Assembly: GCA_030998015.1 (NCBI GenBank)
Contig: JARWMV010000236.1
Location: forward strand, 124,001-188,000
Direction of reading: 5' to 3'
Source: Ceratorhiza oryzae-sativae
Taxonomy: Eukaryota > Basidiomycota > Agaricomycetes > Cantharellales > Ceratobasidiaceae
DNA length: 64,000 bases
Shown here: positions 40,745 to 51,296 of the stretch, in pieces
How the letters are laid out: each line of letters begins with the position of its first letter
How positions within the stretch are numbered: position 1 is the stretch's first letter
The notes under the pieces: generated by a model
Database searches by the model: none
Seen by the model: the letters and a program-made list of their open reading frames with translations, nothing else
What the model was told of the DNA's origin: nothing
Translations under genes and position numbers: made by a program

Positions 40745-42825
40745 TTACCTGATCGCTGATTCAATATCGTTCAAGACTTGTGTTAACACAAATGCTGAAC
40801 TCACGCGTTCTAAAACCTGCACAGAGGTGGGTCGGCCTTCGGGGTCAATCGCCCAACAATTCTTGAGCAGGTCCCACAGTTTGTCTCCGCGTTCGTTATC
40901 TGGAGGCATAGCACTGGGTCGCTTGGGAAGCTGCGGTCTGTTTTCGAGTGCGCTCCTATACATCAAATTGAATGAATATTCGGGATACGGCACTTGTCCG
41001 GTAAATGCCTCCTGTATTCAGGTGAGTCAAGTCACTGGAGTAGATCTAACCCAGGATATTACCAATACAGTCTACAAATGAATATATCTAATCAAAATTC
41101 AGAGCCAAAACTAAACGACGAATTGCATACCATGCCAAGCGCATATACATCCGCTTTTGTGCCGATCTCACCTGATCCTACTAAAAGCTCGGGAGCCTTT
41201 GGCACGTGGGATGAGTAGAGTACGAGTGATAACGAGGAGTTTTCGTACCGCCCACTGCAAACTCAAGCCTGGCTTGGTTGTGGTTTCCGTGAATCGAAGT
41301 GTGGGATCCTTTAAAGTGGCGTTGCCAAAGTCTGTAAGTGCGGTGACCCCTTCATCCGATACCAACACATTGTTCTGCGCGAAATATACTGGAATTAGCT
41401 CGTGAGGCATTTGCTAAATCGTAATGAACCTACCCCCTTGAGATCCCCGTGTACCTATCGATTGCGTTAGCGTAATCTACATGAGGTTTTCCTTCACTCA
41501 CTAGGCTTTTCCCGTGCAAATAGGCAAGCCCATCACATATCTGTATAGACTACCCCATCTCGGGGGTTCAGAGCAGGTGTTCTATCGTCTGAAAATATGA
41601 ATCTCACCAGCTCGTACCGATCTGCTTCAGGACGTTGAGACACAAAACTTTGCAAAGTACCATATGCCATCCATGGGGATACGATAGCTATTCTATTGCG
41701 AAATTTTGCCACTCCCAATAGCTTGACCACGTTGGGGTGATTGCATTTTGACCAGGCACGCAACTCGCGGGCCGATCTCTAAACATTCTGAGTCCTCTCT
41801 ACACAAAAACTGAGCCAAAAATTGCTAACCATGAGAATTTTTGAGTCGTCAGGACTGGCGCTTCTGGCTACTTTGAGAGCAACCAGCTCCTGACTTGGCA
41901 TTAGTATCGATTTGTACACGTCGGAATACCCGCCATAGGCAATAGGATAGTCAACCATGTGTAAACTCAATTGGTCCGTAATGTCTTCACATCCATGCCT
42001 ATTCAAATGATAAATCACTTCGTCGACCACCTTTAATCATGTTAGTATAATAGAACGACCTAATGTGATGGGGCGACCCACCATTGATCGACTGATCATC
42101 GATACGTGGTCAATACCCTTCGTTGCAAGTTTACCAAAGTCGGCCCGTTTCAGCCGGTAAGGAGCATTCGGATCACGGTCGTTATGAGGGTTCATCATGG
42201 TTAGCATAAGCTCGTCTCCGGTATTTGAGATCTCGAGGTGGAAGGTGTAGTACCCTGCACTGAATCTCGCACGAAAAATGTTGTCCGAGTTTGTGCTATC
42301 GGAAATAAGGGTGCTAACAATCGCATGGTTGACTTTCTTTTCGCCCGCGCCATCTTGAGTCCATTGGTGATTAAGGACCACGGGTTGACCACCTGCTTTC
42401 ACCGGAATGACGAGAGTCGCCATTTCATCCTTACTGTATTCAAACCAGTTAAGCTTTCCAATGAAGACAGAAGCTGTCAAAGCATGCGAAGGATCATTTA
42501 TTTGATTCGAAAGGGTGAGATCACTTGTATCACCATGCAGGTTTGACATTGTAAGAGATAGACGGGTAAAGTTGAGCGTGACACTGCCGTTGAAGCTGTA
42601 ATATCCGAAGGTGAAACCTAAGGATTGAGCATTGGAGGTTTTTTCGGCGCTAGTAATTGTCCCAAGCTGGGGAAATTGGGCATTCTTGTTTCCCTTCGTA
42701 TCAACCGTCCACTGCCAGTACGCACATACGGGGTCTTTTAGAGCGAAGCCAGTGGGGATGACGATTGTAATGCATTCACTCTGTGCGTATGTCGGCCAGT
42801 TGAGTTTGCCGACAAACACGTACAT
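40745..42825 (-). CDS. Protein kinase (TKL-like) with N-terminal tandem beta-rich domains
   Basis: The first exon encodes two similar units of about 120 residues (FVGKLNWPTYAQSE...LHGDTSDLTL and FIGKLNWFEYSKDE...NPHNDRDPNAPY), which I cannot assign to a known family. After a linker and an intron comes a kinase domain. It has a glycine-rich loop AYGGYSDVYKS, the ATP-binding lysine in VALKVARS, HPNVVKLLGVAKF, catalytic VHGDLKGNNVLV, DFG in LTDFGNATL, APELL, and ADVYALGMTVLEAFTGQVP with a final NCWAIDPEGRPT. All key catalytic residues are present. The segment TVL comes from a 9-base microexon at 41063-41071. At least seven introns. No transmembrane span. The beta-rich units could be a ligand-sensing module, but that is only inferred. 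Confidence 0.8.
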
Positions 42826-43904
42826 TTTCGTGGAGTGAAGGGGACAAAGAGTGTGTTATAAAGTGGGGGCTACTGGGTGCAAGGTGGAGATGAGGAGCTT
42901 GACGAGCCCGAGTAGATTAGCGCCAGGACCAAGCCATAAACAGTCTCGGACATCGCACATAGAGCGTGTTTATGACAACATGCAGCGAGGACGTATTCAA
43001 ATGTATCCATTGGGATTAAACTATGGAGAGTTCACACGTGCGTTTATCCTTTTATCAAAACATAATGCTGACTCAGCATCCTCTGACCGCATCGAGATAC
43101 GCATATGAGTGAGTGGCGAGGAAAAACCAGGGTACCATCAGAACACACGAAGGTGCTATTATTGAAGTTTTATCTCTCCGTGACGTCCGTGTGCGGTGCA
43201 GTCTCACAAGTTTTGCGCACGCGATGAGCTCAGGAGTTGGGTAAAGACGAGGTGCTTCCCCCGGATATATGCGATATTGAGTTCGAAGTCGTTTGCCATG
43301 TAGAGAGGCCTCGTCAACTTCTTGGTTACTCTAGAGATCCCTTCTGTGCAGGCCCGTGATCTGCACATATAAAGCACGCTACTGAACACACCGTTCGTGC
43401 ACAGTTTGAGGCCCTGTATACAAATAGATGAAAGCGCGGCATCCTTGTATTCGCTACACAGCCAATTTCGGCTCGCATCCTAGCGCGCAGAATGTGCATG
43501 GGAGCTCTCCTCTCAGACCAGCCACGACCCGAGATGGTCGCATTTTGCGTGCTTGGTCCATCGCTGTTACCAGTACATTCGGATGAGGGCGCTTTATATC
43601 GAAACTTGATATGAAGTTAGAGATCAAGGTTTAACCGTGTACTTTAAATTCGAGGAATTAATGCTGGAAATCAGTTGCTTTCTTCATCTTTCAGACTCAA
43701 ACGATCTCTGGCGCCTGTACTCACAAATGCAGGAAAGCCGGATCTCCCATTGGATTCGGGTCACGTGGTTACTGCCTGTATTTGGAAAACTTGGTCGCAT
43801 GAGGAGACGAATAGGCGCATCCGCGACGACGACCTCGAGCCAACTTATTACGCTTTCTTCAATCGACAGAACTTTGAATTTGATTAAAAATATTTCTTTT
43901 CAAA
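42826..43904. other. Intergenic, kinase / F-box relic
   Basis: No gene is seen in about 1.1 kb. A TTATAA stretch near 42857 lies 32 bases upstream of the kinase ATG. Confidence 0.5.
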
Positions 43905-45475
43905 ATGAAAATTCGTAACATAAGGCTAGAGGATTTCCCGCCTGAACTATTCCAGCTCGTATGTCAATCCATCTCACGCAAGGATCGCGTCAGTCTTACA
44001 CGGGCCTCCCGGCACCTTTGGATTTACACAACCCCTTATATTTGAAATACCGAATTTAAATCAATGGAACTTATTGCCTTATTCTCCGCCGCTGTTAGGA
44101 CGATGGGAAACGGCCAGAGGGAATGCAAGGTTCGTGGCATACAAGGTTTCATTACCGTGCTCAATCTGTTCCTGCAGCCCTACGCTAATAATACGCAATG
44201 TATACAACGATGCTATAATTGGTACGCGTTCCACGCCCAATACGTAACCGGTGTCGAGTTTACCTCGGTTGGTCGTATACACAACGTGGATGAGGTCCAG
44301 CAGTGGAGATGGTTAAACTGGGTTCTTGACTACACCTCTTCTCGGCCGTTTCGATCCAACCTTTGCACCCTCACTCTTCACTTGGACAATCCTCGCAACC
44401 ATCCCCTGGAAGGCCTAAGCTGGCTTGGGGTTTTCATGCACCTATCATTGGAAAGTCTTGCCATTCTACCATCGCCCAGGAGCTTTATGAGATGTTTGGG
44501 GATTCCTGATTCTTGTCCTAAACTCCTTCAGGCTATCTTTCTAAAAATGCTGAAACGATGCTCACTTCTCACCAATATAACGATTCTCTCATTTCTGCTC
44601 GACCAGCCAGTTCTGATCGAAATGTCCAAACTCGAGCAGCTTGACTTGTTAAGATTATGTGGAAACTATGTGCGTTCGGAGGATTTTAAAGATGTGTCGT
44701 TTTTGTCGCTAAGGAAGTTGGAAATGGAAGAATCCTGCTGCGTGTTCACGATCGAATGCCTATGCGACACGTCGTTATTTCGCCATCTTCAGCAACTTGT
44801 TATCTCTGTCGATTACGAGGGCCCCGGAGATAACTTTGAAGACCTAGCGCAAGCCCTTGTGGCTGGGAGTCCTAGCCTCGAGGCTTCGTCCGTTTCCGTT
44901 CCGTTGCTCGAATTCAAACTGTCTCTATTGGACGATCTATTTCTGCTCAAGGTCCGTAAACTTGCACTTGTAAAGGATACAGACAAGCCAGGCGTAACGT
45001 GCCGAGGTATGCTCGACTATATTGGACAACTGTGGCCAAATCTTGAATACCTATCGATTCCGTTTGACGTACTTCCTGATGGTTTACAAGACGTTTCGAC
45101 CAGTTTGGCTCGGCTCTGCCACCTAGTCACGAAAATTTCGTTTCAGCACTTTGCTGCAGCATCCAATTTGCCCAATCAAAAGGGGGGAAATGCGCTACCG
45201 GGCGATCGTCTTGCGCTGTGTACTTCGAGCATTAGCTCGAATAATCTCCAGGACGACTCGATGCAGGCTAGTTTCGATCGGTTAGCAAGGTTAGCAACTT
45301 GGTGTAAGACTTTCTCGCTTTCTGATTTAAAAATGACACTCGCTGGTTTAGGTTCCTTGCAGAGATCTGGCCAAATATGAGGTTTTTTGTCGGGAACGGC
45401 GAGTACCGTGAATGTCTGAAAATTGAAATTGAATCATGCCCGAATCGAAATGCTACATCTCAAATCGCCCAGTAA
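43905..45475 (+). pseudogene. F-box protein, second copy, interrupted by a nonsense codon
   Basis: ATG 43905 opens an F-box (FPPELFQLVCQSISRKDRVS, then TRASRHLW). After 46 codons a TGA at 44043-44045 stands where the homologue at 14889 has Trp (PHIW), followed directly by a 438-codon continuation in the same frame. The body resembles the first F-box gene: LNWVLDY against LNWILDY, LSWLGVFMHLSLESL, QLWPNLEYLSIPFD. At about 45360 one base is missing; the shifted frame then reads AEIWPNMRFFVGNGEYRECL to TAA 45475. The frameshift could be an assembly error, but the TGG-to-TGA change is a substitution and so a better sign of loss. No intron is needed. Confidence 0.65.
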
Positions 45476-46756
45476 GTAGCGCCCTCCACCGTTTCGCCGC
45501 CCCAACCGATAATCCTTTGCTCGCTGTGTTCGTGTAAGAAACGCCCCAAGCTCTCACGCCAAAGGCCGGATCGATCCAGGCGAAATGTGGGCATATATCG
45601 ACGAGTGATGTCGAGCTAAGACCACGTCGTGGACGCCCACGATGGAGTACTGATGTGGGTCTTGTCCTTGATCCCGTTCCGAGTATAGTTTCGCCCACCA
45701 CGAGTTGTATCGAAAGGAACAATCTGGAATAAAATAAATGGCTCTTTACGTCACGGAAATCTGGTGCCCATAAACTAATAATAAACTCGTGTGGCCTATA
45801 CCATAGTGAGAAGATGTGGCCACTTGTGTAGTCACATCAATGCGTTGGGGGTCATGCGGATGCTTGTGATGCGTCTTATCAGAGCAACGGCTCGTGGCGC
45901 TGTCGGCCGGTCCCGATGTTAATCGACAACTGTCAATCCTCGAAATTCGTGGTCGAAGCACCCTCAAACTCGACCCCGGGATCATCCGAGACAAACTTTC
46001 GGTTCTGCCCCACAGAGCTGAGGTGACCGTTTTGGGATCTCAATGCATTACTTTGCGGATAATTCTGGTCGGGAGTCTAAATATGGATGTAGCAGCTTTC
46101 ACATGCAAAGTGCTTGTGCTGCTGGCTCGTACACATTCAAACCCCAACTTTCGATATCACATGGATGAATTCTTGCTCGGCTCACCTCGACCGAGGGGGT
46201 TTCGGGGGCCGAATATTTGTTGACATAGGATCAAGCCGTCAGCTCGGTGGTAGCACTTGGGGATGCACACGACTTGAGAAACGCCACTGTGCGAAATATG
46301 GAGATTTACTAAGATCTCCTAGCTCGAATCAATCATGCAAGGTCGGGCTCCGACAGACAGATCTATCTGTTTCGAATAACTTCCACGGGCAGAGTCCCGA
46401 TGAGGGTGTATGTTCGAACGAAAGGTCAAACGAGCCGTGTAAATCTACGATAAATCGGGCGTGTCCCACCGACGAGACGACGAGCTTGGACGACCAATTC
46501 TGGAAAACCCACTCGCCATGGCTAATCCTTGCCCAAGGGAAATCCTTGGCGCAAGTCCCAAAGAGGAAACGTATCTGATACGGAACAAGGTGTAGCTTCT
46601 GGTCCCAGTCTCCGCCGGTTGGTGCCTCGCCCCCGCGGTTATTGGTTGTCTCGCCCACAACGTCCTTCTAGGCGCACACGAGCCATCGGGCCAGGGCAGC
46701 CCCCTCGTCAATGAGTTGGTGAACCAGGATCACGCGAGAGGTTGGGACACGTGACC
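45476..46756. other. Intergenic, nothing recognised
   Basis: There are several ORFs of 80-154 codons, but none carries a motif I can name. Confidence 0.45.
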
Positions 46757-47100
46757 GTCCGTACGTCCCAATTCGTAGCCTCACGTCCCGCTTTTTCCTA
46801 CTCGCAACTTTTTATCGTTCCATGCTCTGCCTTTCTATACGTGCTTTGACTTTGTGCATGTAACGTGTTTCTATTTCTGTACGATAGAACAAATGTAACC
46901 AAAAAAGGGATGGGGCACGTGACGGACTATTTTTATTTTATTTTATTTTGGTTACATTCGTTCTATTGTATGGAAAATAGAAACACGTTACATGAGCAAA
47001 TTCAAAGCACGTATAGAAAGGCAGAGCCTGGAACGATAAAAGTAAGGTACGGGTGGGAACAAGCGGGGCGTGAGGCTACGAAATGGGACACGTGACGGAC
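46757..47100. repeat. 344-bp inverted-repeat element with about 150-base arms (MITE-like)
   Basis: The left arm (about 46757-46905) and right arm (about 46950-47100) are near-identical inverted copies. Shared stretches include TCGTAGCCTCACG, CTCTGCCTTTCTATACGTGC, CATGTAACGTGTTTCTAT and GAATGTAACCAAAA (with a mismatch). The ends are GTCCGT and ACGGAC. The roughly 45-base loop contains (TTTTA)n and another CACGTGACGGACTA identical to the right end, so a nested or inverted duplicate of a smaller element is possible. No coding capacity. CACGTGAC also lies just outside the left end at 46748-46755. Confidence 0.75.
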
Positions 47101-47557
47101 TAAATATCACAGATACCCATCGTGATCGTCGCCTGCTTCTGCGAAACCCCACCATACCACTTTGGCCGCTGTGCCCACCAGCTGAGTTTTCCGGGGCTGG
47201 CGCGACAGCACCTTGTGGATAATATCAGGGCCTTTAATATCTGGTAGACCACATTCAGTTTGCTCTCCGTTCTAAATGTGTTAGACCTGCCATGATCCAC
47301 ACGAAACGCGTCTAATAGAATATCCATCAGCTGCTGCGCGCTTCGCCGTCCAGGGAAATCTGTTTAATATGCACCGGTGATGCCCCATGACATGTTCTAA
47401 ACTATGCGAAGGCGAATAGCTCCGAGTCGTGGCCTTAAAAACGCAAGTCTAAAATCACAATCAAGGCCCACTTTTCCGGGTCTCCCCCGCAATTTGCCTG
47501 CTATTCAAGTCCTGTGCCCGACCTCTTCCACTTGGTAGTGCTCCGGCCATCGCTGCC
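47101..47557. other. Upstream region of membrane-protein gene
   Basis: No gene is seen in these 450 bases between the inverted repeat and the next start codon. A CT-rich leader precedes the ATG. Confidence 0.45.
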
Positions 47558-49359
47558 ATGACTTGGCCGACATTCCGCACCGAGGCCCCATTCCAGGAGC
47601 TCAAAGTCAGCGAGAAGGATGTGAAGCTCGCCACCATGGCATTTGGGTGGACTGTACGTTGGTCGAGCGTTTCTTACTCCCGAATTTTTCTAACCACATG
47701 GCTGTCTCATTCAGCTCGGGTTCGGTTACTTTGTCGCATGGCATGCCTTTAAACAATCAAAGAGATTCAGCGCATTCACGGTCATGTGTTGGCTGGAGAT
47801 TCTCGCGTTTGTCATAATATTACCTCAAAAGGGATTCTATAACCTTACTTTCGCTCAGGTCACTCACTTTGGCAGTCATGTCCTGGCTCTATCTTTGCAA
47901 GGTTATTAGGCATTCGTTTTGGGTTTATTTTATGATTGTGACGTGAGCGTCTACCCTCTCACTCCACTTTTCGGTATTTGTTGCTCATGAACGTCCTTTT
48001 TTTTTTGAAGGTTGTGGGCCCTACAAGTTCAATTTTTGCTGCAGATCATCGTGAACCGAATTTGCATCTTGCTCCCCATTCCACGCCAACGAGTGAGTGG
48101 CGTTCGATCAAGCCATTCAATCGTTTGAATAACAGTCATTTAGTTTTGGTTAAAATTCACCGTCGCTGCTTGGATTACATCGATTAGCATCTCGGTCTAC
48201 TGTATTTGGCTTCCATCGAAGCTTCAGATTTCTAAGCGGTTCCACGACATAAATGTATGGTGGGACCGCACCGAGGTCAGCCCGGTGGCTCGATTCATGA
48301 TTACATCCAACTAATGATGTCGCCGTCTTTCCATACAGAAAATCTTGTACCTCTTCACTGATGGTGTGCTCAACTTCATGTTCATCCGATCGATCAAGAA
48401 GCGACTTGTTTCTATGGGGGTAGGTCAGCTTTTTCTTGTTCAAGGTTGCCATCGATTGACCTTTCCGTGCTCAGTTGAACAAGTATGATAAACTGGTGAA
48501 ATTCAACGAAAGAATCATCGTCGTCTCGCTTTCGATGGACCTGCTGATCATTCTAATGATGAGCTACCCGAATGACCTCGTGTAGTGAGTTGATTCCTTG
48601 CTGTTTTTCCTACGTTCACCGCTAATTTAGGGCAGCCTACAATTCCATCCTGTCGCATACCTGGTCAAGGTGAGTTTGGGCCCAAGAACCAGGCCAAGTG
48701 GAGTATGGGCGCTGACCTGGTGGCACGTGTTTCAGCTGGAGATTGAGATGTGCATGTCCAAGTTGATGGTCAAGGTGGCAACGGGCACTGGCATTCACGT
48801 CCTTGTGAGAGAGCTCCTTGTTTCGGATTGTACCAGGGGCTAACGTAGCAAATTAGGATGACGAGTTGTCTAGTCGTTCAGGGTCACGACCCAGGTCATC
48901 ATCCCATCAACCGTCTGGGTATGCTGTTCATCACACGCGATCGGTCCCCACTATGGGAATCCAGATCGCAACGCATATTGAGAGTCGCGCAGGTGATGAC
49001 ATTGGTAAGCCTTGCCCGTCATTGATCCTTGCTGAGCAGCTACTGAGAGAGTCGGATGCGCATATGTAGAGCTTGGCGGTTCCAAGCCGTATAATCGAAC
49101 CTCGACCATCCGATGGGAGCGTGAAAGGCCTGTGGTGGTTACCCAAGATCTTTCAGATGCCAAGGGCGGGGATGCGTCTAGTGTCATCTCGAACAGGGGG
49201 CCACCTTCTTGGGGTGGCCTGGGCAGTAGCAAGCATATGTCTAGTATATCGGTCATCACGAAGGATACTGATCTTGAGCGAGGGGGGTCACCAGAGCCGG
49301 AATCAATGGGCGGTATAATGGTCTCTTGCATTGGTTTTCCCCCTCAAACTCCCAAGTGA
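47558..49359 (+). CDS. Fungal multi-pass integral membrane protein, unknown function
   Basis: About seven membrane spans, with motifs shared by a widespread but uncharacterised fungal membrane-protein family. They are KDVKLATMAFGWT then LGFGYFVAWHAFKQSKR, LWALQVQFLLQIIVNRICIL, AAWITSISVYCIWLPSKLQI, INVWWDRTEKILYLFTDG, NKYDKLVKFNERIIVVSLSM and QFHPVAYLVKLEIEMCMSKL. The soluble C-terminal tail (SSRSGSRPRSSSHQ and a Gly/Ser-rich end) faces the cytosol by inference. I count at least nine exons; the last stops at TGA 49357-49359. The junction near 47820-47870 does not join in frame, probably from one lost base. Start ATG 47558 is the first in the leader and gives the conserved N-terminus. Confidence 0.75.
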
Positions 49360-51296
49360 TGAATCAAGTAGTGGTAACGAGGATCAAACATCCTGAGTTC
49401 GTTCTCATTTCATATTAATGCCGCTTTCGTTGCTATGCCGCATCCATTTCGGGGGTCTCGCTCATACTTTGATAGATTGCAATACAACCATGTAACATAT
49501 AGCAATAAATTAGTGCTTTAGTAAATAGTATATTTCAACATGCCGCAAACCATCTTTGGGTGGGCGAGAGCAAAAGGATGCAATGGAGTCAGCAGGCTCG
49601 TTGTGGCTATTGACAGCGTGAAACGCCAACCGGTGGGCAGGTCACGTGGTCATGTGGGGTGGCGCAACTTCTATCGACGATCATATGGTCCCGGCGCCCG
49701 ATGTTGTGCGTCGGATTTTCCTCAGCCGTCGACCCCGCAGCCCTCGGGCTAACATTGTTGCTTTGAGCCACACCGTTCCTCCGAGTCACATTAGTTTTCA
49801 GAGCCACACCATCTACACAGTCGATACTCACCTGAACCCGCATTTGGCGCGAAGTTCAACATCCGTATGGTTCTGGTGAACCCATAATATCCTAGAGTGA
49901 CCGCGCAAAGCGCTGGATAAGTTCAACACGGCTGCAGCTAGGTCGTTGTTTATTTTTCAGAGCTGTTATTCCTGGGCGGGCATCATGCCACAGAGGTAGG
50001 GTGCGCTTCTCCTCAATGCCAAATCGGTTGGTGTATAGGCGCATCCTCAGGCGCAAGACATGTCGACGCGTCATCCACAACCACCCTTCGATCGTCTGTT
50101 TCCATAGCTGGAAGTGCTCGAGCCTGCTTCATAGAGCCCAAGTCGCCACATCTCTCGCGCACGAGCACGCATGACTGCAAAATGTCATTCTGGATTGCAT
50201 CCAATGGAATGGAATTCCGCATTTCACAAGGGGGGGGGGGGTCTTACTCGCGCTCGGGGATCTTGGCCACACTCACACTGCCTCTTTGGCAGCACGATCC
50301 TCTGCTAGACTCGCCTGAAATCCCAAGATCGACGGATAAGTCGGACCCAGCAAAAGTTTGGCACCAAGTGACACACCCGAGGAAGGACGGTCGAAGAGAT
50401 GTTATATAGCAGGTTTTGTAAGCTCCAAACTCTGCATACACTACGGGAGCACGATGCTTATCCTTTTTCTCTGTACCATACTATTCAATAAATCGACTGG
50501 TTGGCTTCCCTAGGAATTGGAAACTTGGTTTCCCCTCGATTTAGGATTTTATCTTTGGGATATTAGGATGTGTCGGTCGAGACGGCTTTTCGAAGCTGTG
50601 TGCTGGGTGCCTTTGGTTTATCTCTCAGAGATATCCTTGCCAGGTATTCAGGGCTACTTCGTCGGCTCATGGATTGAAGGACTATCGCAGTGTTTTCTAC
50701 GAAAAGCGCCAATCGATAGACTTGATATATTTTGCTATCCACAAGGGTCGACGGCCGAGCTATGAAATGGGCACCAATGCCGAAGCATGCTTCTTGGATT
50801 TTGTGACTCTATAGAGAAAGCCAAGCCGAAGACCTCGGCGAATTCACCTCGTTGGCGGTGTTTACAAGGGTCCCTTGAGACTAATATTGGAATTGCTTGA
50901 CACCATAACCAAACGAGCAACTTCTGATGCAGGCGACCAGCTTTCGTAGAGAACGGAAAGGATTGCTAAACCTCCTGTGCTCGATGGGAGGGGACGTGTG
51001 CGAGTAGGCGACTTGCTTGGGGCCTCGGCATGCTGATCGTGATCGGGGTGCGTTGATGGCCAGTCACCTCAAATCCTCAGCTGACCTATTTGGGTAATTA
51101 ACGTGACTATATGCGCATTAATCCCAAGGGTTCACGGTCCAGTATATGACTTCATCTTAAAAGACCTGAAAAAAACGTGGTGGCAATAGGGGGAGAAAGC
51201 ATAATAAAAGGGTGGGAGGGGGGGCCGCAGCGTTCTCCCGACCGCGATCTTTGTTAAACTTCCCATCAAAAAGGATTTACCAAATTTCGCGTTATA
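49360..51296. other. Gene-poor stretch of 1.9 kb with a G12 run
   Basis: No recognisable gene. A run of 12 G lies at 50230-50241. ORFs such as 50517-50765 have no motif. Confidence 0.45.
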
